Origin: Mytilus galloprovincialis
Taxonomy: Eukaryota; Mollusca; Bivalvia; Mytilida; Mytilidae
Assembly (NCBI RefSeq): GCF_965363235.1
Contig: NC_134851.1
Coordinates: 52,704,833-52,768,832 of the forward strand
Direction: 5' to 3'
Length of the DNA stretch: 64,000 nucleotides
In this document: in pieces, positions 44,601-54,784 of the stretch
Position numbering within the stretch: position 1 is the stretch's first letter
Layout: each line of letters begins with the position of its first letter
Notes under the pieces: model-generated
Told to the model about the DNA's origin: nothing
The model's input: the letters and a program-made list of their open reading frames with translations, nothing else
The model's database searches: none
Position numbers and translations under genes: made by a program

Positions 44601-44618
44601 AACAATGTCTTACCACAT
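26321..44618 (-). CDS. animal haem peroxidase, 845 residues, 12 exons
   Basis: Secreted member of the animal haem peroxidase family (peroxidasin/myeloperoxidase type), which oxidises halides or phenols with hydrogen peroxide. Coding exons in order: 44618-44614, 42252-41885, 41375-41252, 38887-38664, 38086-37907, 35870-35828, 35258-35143, 30554-30453, 29973-29866, 28469-27758, 27299-27030, 26606-26321. All introns are GT-AG and all phases close. Residues 1-25 are a signal peptide, 49-72 an RPGx repeat, about 190-750 the peroxidase domain and about 770-814 a Cys-rich tail. The distal Gln287 and His291 lie in FGQFVSHD. Arg427 is in GDPRVNQQP, the calcium loop at 363-369 (T-H-Y-L-D-G-S), the proximal His530 in FRFGHSM and Asn610 in [10 protein letters not shown]. 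The acids that ester-link haem in myeloperoxidase are replaced by Ser290 and Gln430. Exon 1 is the least certain part. Confidence 0.9.
26865..26990 (-). repeat. dispersed repeat family B, reverse copy
   Basis: GAGCCAAGGCTCCGTGTTGA followed by TACTTTGGCCTATTATGGTT and GGCGAGTTGTATCATTG is the reverse complement of family B. It lies in intron 11 of the peroxidase gene and explains the plus-strand open frame there. Confidence 0.7.
27758..28469 (-). other. peroxidase exon 10: main catalytic exon
   Basis: Encodes residues 424-661 with Arg427, the helix [23 protein letters not shown] (here ETRKIIGAM), proximal His530 and Asn610. The open frame runs beyond the donor at 27758 into the intron, and upstream of the acceptor into intron 9; both extensions are non-coding. 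The same exon in the second gene (57774-57060) is one codon longer. Confidence 0.92.
29285..29475 (+). repeat. dispersed repeat family A copy
   Basis: CTTACCCTTCCGGAGCACCT, TAGTTTTTGGTGGGGTTCGT, TAGCCATTGCATTGTCAG and GAGTTTGACTGTTCCTCTGG in intron 9 of the peroxidase gene, followed directly by a family C piece to about 29535. Confidence 0.8.
32388..32660. mobile_element. small foldback element inside the 4.2-kb element
   Basis: TTACAGCTAATTTCCTAATG near 32391 is matched in reverse by GCATTAGAAAATTAGCTGTA near 32639. The arms extend to roughly 45 bp with mismatches and are non-coding. Confidence 0.55.
33190..33830. repeat. dispersed repeat with about two 165-bp units
   Basis: Shared blocks AACCCCAAACTCAATCCCAG-like, CAATTTCAGAGAGATCCATA and TTATTGTCT(A/G)...CTAGAAAAA occur at about 33490-33600 and 33650-33750, with a third trace near 33790. 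Non-coding. Confidence 0.6.
34186..34390 (+). repeat. dispersed repeat family B, fullest copy
   Basis: Carries TGCCAATGAGACAACTCTCC, AACACGGAGCCTTGGCTCAC, ACCGAACAGCAAGCCATAAA and TATCTATATAAAAACGAGAA. It explains the open frame at 34133-34390. Confidence 0.75.
36503..37858. repeat. 226-bp satellite-like tandem array, six units
   Basis: Units begin at 36503 (diverged) and then at 36729, 36955, 37181, 37407 and 37633, each exactly 226 bp; the last ends at 37858. Each carries GAATGCTGGAGAAGGACAGC, CACCCGGTGTGCTACTCAGA and AAGATGGTCAACTTAATAGA. The five right-hand units are nearly identical. The left unit overlaps a family A fragment (36470-36560), whose GGAGAAGGACAGCAGTTCCTG-like stretch became part of the unit. 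The array sits in peroxidase intron 5 and ends about 50 bases from the donor of exon 5. It is not a CRISPR array. Confidence 0.92.
39163..39562 (+). pseudogene. 3' end of a non-LTR retrotransposon
   Basis: The frame [18 protein letters not shown], continuing to [19 protein letters not shown], resembles the C-terminal end of a LINE polyprotein, where a DE.HFL..C motif is typical. It is followed by about 150 non-coding bases and an (ATT)n tail after GCAATAAAGATTATTATT. Only this 3' end is present, as expected for 5' truncation during target-primed insertion. It lies in peroxidase intron 3. Confidence 0.7.
39577..39981. mobile_element. 405-bp foldback MITE
   Basis: Long inverted arms of roughly 170 bp: GAATCATATTCAAAACAGTG at the left is mirrored by CACTGTTTTGAATATGATTC at the right. 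Inside these come GTGGCCATTGATTGACGACC and its mirror, then GTGGGGTCAC(C/A)AAAGG and its mirror. Both ends are bordered by TA, which would fit a Tc1/mariner-type duplication. It lies in peroxidase intron 3, directly after the retrotransposon end. Confidence 0.8.
41252..42252 (-). other. peroxidase exons 2-3: signal core and propeptide
   Basis: Exon 2 (42252-41885) encodes the hydrophobic core of the signal peptide. It then encodes six RPGx-type tetrapeptides at residues 49-72 (x = Q, V, V, I, N, with one RPEV). Exon 3 (41375-41252) encodes [16 protein letters not shown] and an acidic helix. This region lies before the conserved peroxidase domain and is probably a propeptide or linker. The plus-strand open frames at 41963-42256 are shadows of it. 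Confidence 0.75.
43274..43726. mobile_element. 453-bp MITE with 19-bp inverted ends
   Basis: The ends GGTCCGAGTACACAGTTAT are perfect inverted repeats. ATAA stands directly outside each end, a probable 4-bp target duplication. It has no coding capacity and lies in peroxidase intron 1. Confidence 0.85.
44028..44095. repeat. half copy of the G-tract MITE
   Basis: GGCAGCAACCATTTGATTTT then CTGGGGGGCGAAAAAAAAG matches the left end of the element at 55739-56040. The other end was not found nearby. Confidence 0.6.
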
Positions 44619-44672
44619 GTTGTATAATAATAAACCTTTTCACCTGTATTGATCACCTTGTTTATATATAGT
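44614..44672 (-). promoter_or_regulatory. TATA promoter and first coding exon of the peroxidase gene
   Basis: On the minus strand TATATATAAA (44670-44661) lies about 45 bases before ATG-TG|GTAAGA. The ATG is at 44618-44616 and the donor follows 44614. These five coding bases splice to the acceptor before 42252 to give Met-Trp-Asn-Gln and then the hydrophobic [15 protein letters not shown]. This completes a typical signal peptide and brings the whole reading frame to exactly 846 codons. The TATA-to-start distance allows a 5' leader of about 20 bases. Confidence 0.65.
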
Positions 44673-44679
44673 ATGGTCC

Positions 44680-46500
44680 ACCAAGATGACGTAGTGACCT
44701 CAACCTCCGATCCCGAATTCTTGGAAGGCATTCAGGTTGACTGGGTCACAAAGTACATTTCCTCAATGAAAAAAATACTTTCTGAAATATTAACTTCGAC
44801 CTATATATCATCGAAGTTTGATTGGACATATTTTGTGAAAGAAATTTTCAACTGACGAAGTAGCAAGACATAGATAACAGGATGTTGAATCGTATTTCAA
44901 ATAGTATGTCAAATATAATATGTAAATCAATGTGTAACAATTTGATGTGTGCTAAGCGAGACTGTACAACTTTAACTTGATGTAGAAAGAAAAAATAGAA
45001 GTGATGTAAACTTCAATTAGACAAGCATACAAATATAATACAGAATATAGTCTTAGGGATGTACTAATTGTGAAATTAAAAAAAATCAAGAATTTAAAAT
45101 TGATACTATAAGTCAGAAGAGCATTAGTTAAGAAACAAAATAAGCTAAAAATATTAAAGTCATGATCTGCATTTCGAGATATATGATTTTTAAATATAGC
45201 GGGAAAAAGAAGACTAGGACCTTTACCTTATATTTGCATTGGTATTATTTGGGTCTAAAATCAAAATACAAAAAAAAATAGAAAATCTGCCTAAATTTTG
45301 GCTAATACCCTTTGTAAGCTTTTAAGTCTTATATAAAAAGATAAATGGGTGTTATGGGGCAAAATATTTTACATCAATTGCATTGTTTGGAAAAATACCA
45401 AGGAGTCTTATCATTTGACACAAATTCCAAAACATCACTTAAGTACAACCTTAAGAACATCCAGGGGTCAACATCCTGCTTCAACAATAGACAGTAATCG
45501 GTGATGCTGAAATGTGATATTTTTTATGCGGATACGGATGTCGTGAATACGACTTGAAGGCCGCTGTACTGGCATAATTTATCTTATATAAACAGAGGTA
45601 ACTTCAAACATAAGATCTTGCATGGCTCTAAAAATTGTTGATTGGAATCATGACAATTTGCACGAGTGAATAAATAACCGCAAACGGATTGAATACACGT
45701 TCAAATTGAGTACGTGAACAAGTGGTTTACCTGAAATAAACACTGACGTAAATACAATAGTGAATAATAAATAAGATGTTTATATATTATTATTATTTCA
45801 TTAAAGATTGATAGGTACAAATATATAATCACATATGATATTGTTGCACAGGCTGCTTGACTATGGGGGTAAACTTTATCAGCAACGCTGGTAATGCTAG
45901 TCAAAAATATGAAACGAAGGTCAAAATCAAAATAACAGACAGAACATTTTCCAAATACAGTAAGCTATGCCACCGGAAGATACAAGTCAACCTAGAATAT
46001 ACAACTGATACACATTTTTATAAAACTCGAGATTTATTCTGGCCTCTTATAAAATATTCCAGGTTTTCATGTTTTTGAGGTTTGTGGGTTTCTGATGAAA
46101 GTAATATCAGATAAGCAATTCAGAAAATGTCGCAGGCTCAATAATTATGAGAGGTGGTCGATGAGACACTATAGAGTTCAAACGAAGTAGCTGTAATCAA
46201 TTATAGGCAAAAATATGGCTTTCAACAATGAGAAAACTACATATCTTATAATCTTCTATTAAAGACCCAGACATGCAAAATTGGAAAACTTACGGCCTAA
46301 TTTACGACTAAACATTTAAAAAAATCCAACAGATATGAAATATCTTAACTTGACGAACGACAACAACTTGACTACAGGTTCCTTACTTTGGACAGGCACA
46401 AAAAATGTAGTGGGGTAACTGTTAGTCAATTGTCCTGTTAAAAATCTAGCTAAGCGAGAAGATTTTCTTCAAAGTGAGGTTTATTCATACTTATCGGACC
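44680..46500. other. gene-free stretch upstream of the peroxidase promoter
   Basis: AT-rich. Open frames at 44649-44855, 45701-45904 and 45857-46078 have no recognisable product. A decayed family B fragment lies at about 46140-46235. Regulatory sequence for the peroxidase gene may be here, but nothing specific could be identified. Confidence 0.5.
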
Positions 46501-46507
46501 ACAGATG

Positions 46508-47185
46508 AATTATCACGTTGTGATTGGTTAAATGCCGTCACGTGGTGACCCCCTATGAGACCGAATGGGGTTAGTAAGTTTCATATGGGGTTCATGACGC
46601 GTTAATGGCGACGTCATATGTTAATGTTGTTGTGTTTCATTGTTTATTTTTCAACAAAACGCCGCAGAAAAAGTCCAGCGTCCGATAAATTCGTTATACG
46701 GTTAACTACTGACCCCCTACGGATCCATAGAGGGTGAATAAAATTTATAGGGGACTCGGTCTCCGGCCTCACCCCCTATGGATTTTACTAACCCTCTATG
46801 GATCCGTATGGGGTCAGTAGCGAACCATATAACTTATAGTATCGCACCGCGGGTAAATTATCACGTTGTGATTGGTTTAACGCCGTCACGTGGTGACCCC
46901 CTATGACACCGTAGGGGTTAGTAAATTTCATAGGGGGTCAATGACGCGTTAATAGTGACGTCATATATTAATGGTGTTGTGTTTCATTGTTTGTTTTTCA
47001 ACAAAACGCAGCAGAAAAAGTCCACCGTGCGATAAATTCGTTATACGGTTAACTTCTGACCCCCTACAGATACATAGAGAGTAAATAAAATCCATAGGGG
47101 GATTCGGCCTCCAGCCTCACCCCTATGAATTTTACTAACCCTTTATGAATCCGTAGGGGGTCAGTAGCGAACCATATAACTTATA
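46508..47185. repeat. 348-bp duplicated block with inverted arms
   Basis: Two direct copies start AATTATCACGTTGTGATTGG at about 46508 and 46856. Each includes CCGTCACGTGGTGACCCCCT and AATTCGTTATACGGTTAACT. Each ends in an inverted pair of about 36 bp, CTGACCCCCTACGGATCCAT against ATGGATCCGTATGGGGTCAG in copy 1. Non-coding, probably a duplicated foldback element. Confidence 0.75.
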
Positions 47186-47398
47186 ATATTCATATCCCAA
47201 TGATATGTTTTCGTCCTATTTTGTTGTTAGAAGCAAAATTAAAGCAGGTTTATCAGATTCGACGCAGAAATATGAAAGTCCATATTGCATGTGGGAAGCG
47301 GAAGCCCCGGTATTGTGGTTTTGATCCAGGGGATATGCTGTCTGTAGTCATCGAATCCAAGACAGTTCGCAAAGTTTAGAGTTCGCAAAGTTTAGGGT

Positions 47399-47725
47399 TC
47401 GCAAACTTAACTTTGAAAATTGCTGATTAATTCAAAGTCACTGGACTATGTCCGAGGGGACAGACCACAAAACAGTCGGCAAACTGATTTATACTGATAG
47501 TAATGCAACTTATTAAAATATATAATTGATCTATCACAAGTAGTTCTTATTATACTGACTTATGCAGAATAATTAACATTGAAAATTACTAATAAATTCA
47601 AAGTCGCTGGACCATGACTTAGGAGACAGGGCCTAAAAAGAGTCGTCAAACTGATATGAACTGATAGTAATGCAACTTTATAGAAATAGCATGGATCTAT
47701 CCCGAGACGTTCCTATTAAATTGAC
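47399..47725. repeat. 170-bp direct duplication
   Basis: Two diverged copies, about 47399-47550 and 47572-47725, share AATTCAAAGTC(A/G)CTGGAC and ACTGATAGTAATGCAACTT. Just upstream, GTTCGCAAAGTTTAG occurs three times in succession. Confidence 0.6.
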
Positions 47726-47729
47726 AGAT

Positions 47730-49285
47730 TCGTTCGTAACAATTTGATACGATCAAAACAACTGAGACCCTTGAAAAAAAAATATTGACTATAGTTATCA
47801 TCCTACAACTATGGATTGACAAAATTATGCATTTTTTTCTCCAGGTTTTTTTTAATCGTCATCTACTGTAGCTGTGTCCTAAAATGTATTTGGCTATAGC
47901 AATTGTTTTTTTTAAATACATTTGTATGTAAAAATTGTTGATTAAAAACAAACTTATACATCTACTTTGTGTTATTGTTAGATGTATTTCAATTTGTATC
48001 CATCTGACAAGTTTAGCCTTTTTCAACTGACTGTTATAGTTTGTTCTTTTTTGTATTGTTACAACACTGTCCCAGGTTAGGGTGAGGGCTTGTTGCCATC
48101 TAACTATAGTGCAACCCCTTCACATACTGTATGTGCCTGTCCCAAGTCAGAATCCTGTAATTAGGGGTTGTCGTTTGTTGCTGTGTTACAGTTTTGTTTT
48201 TCGTTCATTATTTTGTACATAAACTAGGTCGTTATTTTTCTCGTTTGAAGTGTTAAATATAAAATAAGATAAGATAAGATCAGAATTTTATTAATCTAAT
48301 CAAGAACCCATAAAGGGCATCATTTTACAACACAATATGATTGGAAAAAGCAAAACAGAAAACTAATACCATACTATAACGTTATGGACAGGATCAGAGC
48401 CTAACACAACATGTGTTTTATATAACTAAATATACATTTGTCATTTCGGGACCTTTGTGCTGACTATGCGGTATGGGCTTTGCTCATTTATTGAAGACAT
48501 ATAGTTGTTAATTTCTGTATCATTTGGTCTTTTGTAGACAGTTGTATAATTGGCAATCATAGCATATCTTGTTTATATTATATCAGTTTCGTGTCATCCA
48601 TGAGAATTGTTTTGTGCTTTGCGAATGGTAGAGATCCGCACCATTACATGAAAAATCGTTACCAACAGAAAAAACGCTTTATTAAAAACATTTTGGATTT
48701 GTATCCAAGAAAATGAATAAAGATCATCATAAACATTGAGTATTGTTGGCTTTTTTTCTCTCGATATTCATAAATTATAAGAAGCAATCAGTCAATACGA
48801 AAGATCTCACCCACAGATCAAAATGAGCCTTACGACCCAGGGACCGGTTTCACAAAGCTTTCCTAAGACCTGTCATAAGACATATCTTGGGACATGTCTT
48901 ATGCTCCTCTAATGACTATCAAAGGACATATCTCAGACCTCGACTCGAAGCAGTCTTGGGATGATCCTAGCAAAGATATACTAAACCTGTCTTAAGTTCT
49001 TTAAATTTTCAAATTTAAACATGGATTTATAGAAAAATTCATTCCCATAAATTACTTAAAGTATAATCATTGATTACTAAAATCCATGCATTGTAAACGA
49101 CTCAGAATACAACCCATTCCTCCTGCATAAAGCACAAAGACGAACACAAACTGTTTATTCACCATCTCACTATTGTAATTACAAAAACAAATCATAAACG
49201 AAAAATAATTATATAAAAAGTATAGGTATTATTTAGAAATAAGCAGGACAGCAACGAGTACATTCAGTTACATGTATAACAGAGT
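47730..49285. other. no supported gene
   Basis: Low-GC sequence. From about 48840 (GGACCGGTTTCACAAAGC, then repeated AAGACATATC-like motifs) it resembles a dispersed repeat, but its limits are unclear. Confidence 0.45.
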
Positions 49286-49500
49286 AAGGCCGTGTTCATA
49301 CCAAACGCCATGTACAACAAACATGTTTACAATTAGTTTAATGTAATTTACACTGGTTTCACATTAAATTTGTTCACTTCTATACACCTTGTTTAATTAC
49401 CTGTAAATAAGATATGTTCACACTTTTAAACTATATGTCATTTAAATGTTCATTACGTAGAACTGAATGCAAATATTTCGGACAACTTGTCTAGCAGTTA

Positions 49501-49866
49501 GAGAACCACAATTTGACTTTTAAAAAAGGGGGGAATGAATTTTTCCTTGAAAAATATTCTGACCTCCATTTTGAAGAAAAAAAAGAAATCTGGTCAAACA
49601 GACGGAAAAAAAAATTCTGAATCCAGAGTTTCCCCATTTATTATAGTGTTTTAAATGTTGTATGTTGAAATTTAAAAGATCCGTAACCATGCATTTCCAG
49701 TTAATTTTGGTCATTACAGACAATTGCTTTTAAATATAATTAAAACAAAATTTTTTTGATTGCTAGCATCGAAAAAACTGAATAAAAACATTCGCGCGAA
49801 TATAATTCTGACTCAGAAAAAAAAATATGCCCCCCCCTTTTTTTTTAACTTAAGTGGTTGCTCCTT
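49501..49866. mobile_element. G-tract MITE copy
   Basis: GAACCACAATTTGACTTTTA and then AAAAAAGGGGGG at the left are answered at the right by CCCCCCCCTTTTTTTTTAAC and TTAAGTGGTTGCTCC in inverted orientation. It resembles the copy at 55739-56040, in that a C/G tract follows a roughly 25-bp AT-rich terminus. Ends are approximate. Confidence 0.5.
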
Positions 49867-50697
49867 TATGAAAGCAATTTTGATGATTTGCAGTAGTTTA
49901 AAGATAATAAATATGTCTCGATTACGGATTAGAAAACGTAGTCTGCTTACAGCATGCTTACAGACGAAGAAAAAGGATTGAGATGTTAAGGATCACTACA
50001 TTTCTATCTTTTCTGTTTGGTTCGAATGGTATTTCTTCTCTAAGAAGTATTTATCAAAGGGAGGGGGTAATGTTTTTTTTATTTCTAAGTGTACTTCAAT
50101 GGATCTGAGATACTAGACAAACAATACAATTTACCTCACACTTTTTTAGTAATGCATTTACGATTTAATCGTTGTTTGAGTAAAGACCAGCGGCAAATAT
50201 TTCCGTGTACGTCCAGTCGATTCGGAAAGACCCTTTCAAATGAATTATGTGTTCGGCAATGATGGTGCTTTGAGTCTTTATAAGGAGTTAATAAAGCTAC
50301 ATAAAGTTTTTTTATAACAAATAAATATATCAAGTATAGACAAATATTTCTGTAAAGAACTTTATTAATAATTGTTATAAATATCAATTTTATTCAAAAA
50401 TCGTTTCTTCCTTAAATATACATGGTAAAAATTATGTTCTAAATGTCTAGTTTTATTTCTCAAACTTAAGTAAGGTTTTTAATAATGTATTCTTCCTGAA
50501 TTCCCCATATAGAGCCCTTCAAAGCTATGCCTCATGGGAAAATTCCCATGATGCATCCTTCTTCCTCTCGGCTTTCATTAATGAAAGACGACTTTTTGAA
50601 TTCAATTTTTTTAATCTATCAACATCAACGGTTACGAACATTTTCTAACGCAAATAATTAATTCTTATTGGCACAAAGTGCAAAGAGAAGATCATCT

Positions 50698-51719
50698 ATG
50701 GATGATTTGCATGATTTAGGGACAGAAGTCCACAAAGATGCATCGTCTGCTACGGCAGACCATGCTACCGGCCAAGATGGCAAAAAATCTCTAAGAGAAT
50801 ATAAGATTCCCAAAAAGACTCGCACAAGCAAATACGATTATAGAGAATCCTCAGATGACGATTCCGAGACCGACCCATATGAGGAGCATAGCTCCGAAGA
50901 AGACTGTATTTCGGGCTCAGAAGCTGAAGACGGGGAAATTATGAAATCGAAAAGTCGCAGAAGCGATTGTGCCAAATTTAGGAGTATCTGATGACGAATC
51001 GGACTGTGAGAGATTCGATCCGTTGGACAAGGAGTCCGAACTATTTATGACTGGCAGTATGGCAAGGTATGTGCAGAAGTATTTTAGTACTTACGTGAGT
51101 CAAAGTTGCTTGAAAGAAAAGGTTCTTGGTGTTTCACCCGTCCCTTCAAACACCATACTTTCGCCTCCTTCAATCGATGAGTTCATTGAAGACTTGATAG
51201 GAAATCGCCAGGCTTGGCGATTCATGAAACTGCATGATAACAGTTTGAAATTCCTTCAAAAGAAAGTAGCTCTAATAATGGGCCCTCTTGCCAAAATGTG
51301 GCAAGAAATCGATGGAGCGAATCACGGGAAAGAAACATCAGAGATGTCCATTACAGATGTATTGAATCTAATTGAACGAACAGTGCTCTTGGTGGGACAA
51401 GTAAATGTGGCATGCCTTTACGAAAGGAGAATAAATTTCATGGCCAAAATTCTGAAAGGCATGAAGCAAGCTAAACAAACTTTGTCGCATAATCAAAGCA
51501 TGTTAACTGAGTCCGGAGAGGCCCTTTTCGGGGACAACTTTTATAATGTCCTTGACAAGAAAAGCAAGAACAGGAAAAGAGCCAGGGAAATGGCAAAAGA
51601 AATGGGTCTTGAGACGAAGAGTAGGCGAGTAGACAAGACGACCTTTCAGACCGGTCCTTCCGGTTACCAACAAAGTCAGACGGGTGGATCTGGTAGGGGC
51701 CGGGCCGTACATTCTATGC
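50698..51719 (+). pseudogene. gag-like frame of the DIRS element, frameshifted
   Basis: The reading frame from the ATG at 50698 is acidic, rich in Ser, Asp and Glu (YRESSDDDSETDPYEEH). It stops near 50991 and continues in another frame from about 50969 (SDDESDCERFDPLDKE) as a helical region (DLIGNRQAWRFMKL, LERRINFMAKILKGMK-like). It ends in a basic Gly-rich tail (TGGSGRGRA). No zinc knuckle is seen, as is usual in DIRS gag proteins. At about 51719 the frame runs directly into reverse-transcriptase thumb sequence, which marks the deletion junction. Confidence 0.75.
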
Positions 51720-52554
51720 TAGAATCCCTCCAAGTCTCTATTCACGATCTAGCAAGTCTGATAGGGACTCTGAACGCGACTGCAGAAGCAGTAATCCCGG
51801 CGTCCCTTTATGTCAGGGAACTAAAAATGTTCAAAACAAAGAGTTTATTGAAAACGACACCATACCGGTCGCTTATAACACTAACGCCCGGATGAAATGG
51901 TGGTACACTTAAAAAAGTGGAAGGGAAATGCATAATATCCCCAAACCCAGATTTAATTATAGAAAGCGATGCTTCATCAAAACAGGGTTGGGGAGCAGTA
52001 GATGTGGCTCAAAACATCAGAATGGGAGGTCCTTGGGATGAAACAGAAAAGGCTTTGCATATAAATGCTCTAGAATTAAAAGCCGTAGAATTCGGTTTAA
52101 AGTCCTTAACAAAAGACAAACCGACATTCATGTTCATTTAAAAATGGACAATGTGTTCGCTGTAGCGCATATAAACAGAATGGGAGGGACACGATCCCCA
52201 ATTTTACTAAAAATAAGTCGCGAGATATGGGAATATTGCCTACAAAGGGGAATAACTCTAACAGCCGAATACATTCCGGGGGTTCTAAACGAAATTGCGG
52301 ACTGGGAAAGTCGTCACACAGGAAGTTCAAACAATTGGACTCTGAACAGGGCAATATTTCAACAGATCAACAAAATAATGGGTCCGTTGAAATTAGATCT
52401 GTTCGCAGATCGCCTGAACGCACAATTGGACAATTATGTCAGCGGGAGACCAGATCCATTTGCGATCCAAACAGATGCGTTTCAAGTGAACAGGTCGAAC
52501 AAGAACCCATATGCTTTTCCCCCGTTCTGCTTGATAGCTCGTAACGTTGTCTAG
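51720..52554 (+). pseudogene. reverse transcriptase end and RNase H of the DIRS element
   Basis: ESLQVSIHDLASLIGTLNAT is the thumb connection of DIRS reverse transcriptases, but nothing of the fingers or the catalytic YxDD palm precedes it. After a frame break near 51893, IIESDASSKQGWGAV and INALELKAVEFGLKSL give the RNase H domain with its Asp and Glu residues. After a stop near 52140, MDNVFAVAHINRMGGT and PLKLDLFADRLNAQLDNYVS follow. The last is the usual DIRS linker after RNase H. At least two lesions lie in this part. Confidence 0.85.
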
Positions 52555-53726
52555 CGAAAGTGAACAAAGAACGCTCGAATCTAGTTATCATAACTCCAGC
52601 TTGGCAGTCATAAGCGTTTTACCCAATGCTATTGAAAATGTCAATATCAGCACCAATACTGCTCCCTCCAATGAGAGATTTATTGACAAACCCACAGAGC
52701 GGGACCCACCCACTAATAGAAAACAAAACCTTAAAACTAGTGGCGTGGAAAGTTTCCGGACTGAGCGAAAAGCAATGGGACTTTCGGAAGACGCTTCCAA
52801 ACTTTTTGTTAGCGGACGGAGGAAAGGCACCCAATCCTCTTACAACAGCTGCTGGCGACACTGGGATCGCTGGTGTTGTGAACGGGACCTGGATCCCTTT
52901 CAGGCCCCTGTGGAATCTATAGCAAACTTTATTGCATATTTGTTTAATTCTGGCTACGAGTATAGCACGTTAAATCTTTACAGGTCAGCTATTTCGGCAT
53001 TTCACAAAAATGTGTCTCCCGAAAAAATAGGCAAACATCAGTTGATTAAGCAGGTCATGGCGGGGTTTTTCAACGAACGCGCCCCTCTTCCAAGATACAC
53101 AAAAACTTGGGACGTAGATATAGTCTTAAAATTTATAAGTTCTATGGGGTCGAATAAAGATTTGAGTTTGAAAGAATTGACATTGAAATTGACCATGCTT
53201 TTAGCTCTTACTTCAGCGAGTAGGTCGCCGGACATTCAGAAACTGGATATGAATTATATGAATGTTCGTACAAATGAAATTATTTTTACAATGGTAAAAC
53301 TTACAAAGACTAGAAAGACTGGTTCACAACCATACTAAATAACATTTAGCTCCTTCCCGGAGAATGACGATCTTAATGTCGTTCAATGTATCTGACTACA
53401 TTGATAAAACCGTGAGTCTTCGTCCTAATGAGTGTAATCAATTGATCATTAGTTTTATTAAACCTCACAAACCTGTCAAATCATGCACAATTGCGCATTT
53501 GTAAAAACGTATGCTAGGATCTGCAGGCATAGATACTGACATTTTCAAACCACATTCAACTCGGGGTGCGAGTACATCAAAAGCAAACAAGTTCGGAGTT
53601 TCAATAAAACAAATTATGAATATAGCAAACTGGCGATCTAGGGGAACGTTTGAAAAATTCTACCACAAACCACTAGAAACAGAGATTGAAGCAGGTAGCT
53701 TCCAATCAACGGTCCTTAAACTGTGA
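52555..53726 (+). pseudogene. tyrosine recombinase of the DIRS element, frameshifted
   Basis: Integrase of the lambda type that would join the circular DNA copy to the genome. From about 52780 a SAM-like N-terminal core-binding region is visible (WRHWDRWCCERDL, IANFIAYLFNSGYEYSTLN). The catalytic domain carries the first Arg in SASRSPDIQKLD and the His-x-x-Arg box in HSTRGASTSKA. The nucleophile Tyr is in FEKFYHKPLE. The frame breaks at about 53337 and again near 53502, so no intact protein can be made although all four catalytic residue positions survive. Confidence 0.87.
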
Positions 53727-53937
53727 TTATACAGAAACCCAAAAAAGGAAAACTTAAAGCAGTGTAAAAATGTTTATAACAAAACAAAACAAACAAAACA
53801 AACAAAACAATTTGATAAATCTATTTGTATATAGTGTAATATAGTGTATATATATACATAAATAATTAAACAACTTTGAACATACATTATTAAACCAGAA
53901 TTATTAAACCAGAAATAAAATTTTCAAAGTGCACGAA

Positions 53938-53983
53938 GTGCACGCAATGAAATTAAGATTTTATGATCAAACTTAAGTAAGGT
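53938..53983. repeat. internal complementary region of the DIRS element
   Basis: Begins GTGCACGCAATGAAATTAAG and ends CAAACTTAAGTAAGG. The first part is the reverse complement of the outer end of the right terminal repeat (54563-54593). The second repeats the first bases of the left terminal repeat in the same direction. In DIRS elements this serves as a template for rebuilding the ends. Confidence 0.85.
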
Positions 53984-54784
53984 ATGGGTCCCCACCCACC
54001 CGACCGCTTTATTTGGGCTTGTGTATTTACGTATATTCATTAAGATTTATAATCTTATTTCCGTTGTTTTGCAGTACATCTTTCAAAAAGGATTAACGGA
54101 TGAAGACAAGAGAGATTGTTGTCAGTTAATATAAAAAAGAAGACGAAAAAGACGGTTTATAGAACTTTTATTTCGTGGGGACAGTTAGCATGCAGAGACA
54201 ATTTTTGATTTCGTTATTATAATTTTGTGGAAAAGACCACATTTGTTATATACAACTGGAAGTAATAAAATGATTGATTAAGAAGTTCTTTTTGAAATGG
54301 CATTTTAATTGATGGAAAAGGGTACTTTTGTCAATGAGATAACTCCATCGTTACTTTTGCATACTGAGGAAATTAGGCAATGTTTTAAAGCAACTCAAAC
54401 ACACAAAAAAAAAAAAAAATAAAAAAAATGATGAATTCAAATCTTTCCATATTCAGCCTCGTTAAGAAGGATGCATCATGGAAATTTTCCCATGAGGCAT
54501 AGCTTTGAAGGGCTCTATATGGGGATTCAGGAAGAATACATTATTAAACCTTACTTAAGTTTGATCATAAAATCTTAATTTCATTGCGTGCACATAAAAT
54601 TTTCAATTTTGTGTACACTTAACCTACACAAGGCCTACATTGACTATCGACTGCATGTAGACAAAACATGATTTATACTACATGTAAACATTGAGTTTTA
54701 TCAATGGGAACGTAATTGTGTTTTGTTTACGCGTGAGGTACACTAACAAAACACCGAGTTTAGGTCAATGTGAACACGGCCTAA

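Larger units (their letters stand above)
50461..54593 (+). mobile_element. DIRS-type tyrosine-recombinase retrotransposon, internally deleted
   Basis: Inverted terminal repeats of about 100 bp (50461-50563 and 54464-54562) share CAAACTTAAGTAAGG, CCATATAGAGCCCTTC and ATGCCTCATGGGAAAA. An internal complementary region at 53938-53983 joins the start of the left repeat to the complement of the outer end of the right repeat (54563-54593). This arrangement is the hallmark of DIRS1-type elements, which replicate through a circle and integrate by tyrosine recombinase. Inside, in order, are a gag-like frame, the end of the reverse transcriptase with RNase H, and a recombinase. The reverse-transcriptase catalytic core is deleted and several frames are broken, so the copy cannot move by itself. 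Confidence 0.9.
49288..54782. mobile_element. Harbinger-like element split by a DIRS insertion
   Basis: The left end GGCCGTGTTCATA and right end TGTGAACACGGCC form inverted termini. TAA stands outside both, the three-base duplication usual for PIF/Harbinger elements. No transposase remains. The left arm (49288-50460) also contains a G-tract MITE, and the right arm is only 54594-54782. The DIRS-type element at 50461-54593 is inserted inside it. The pairing of the two ends over 5.5 kb is inference. Confidence 0.55.
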
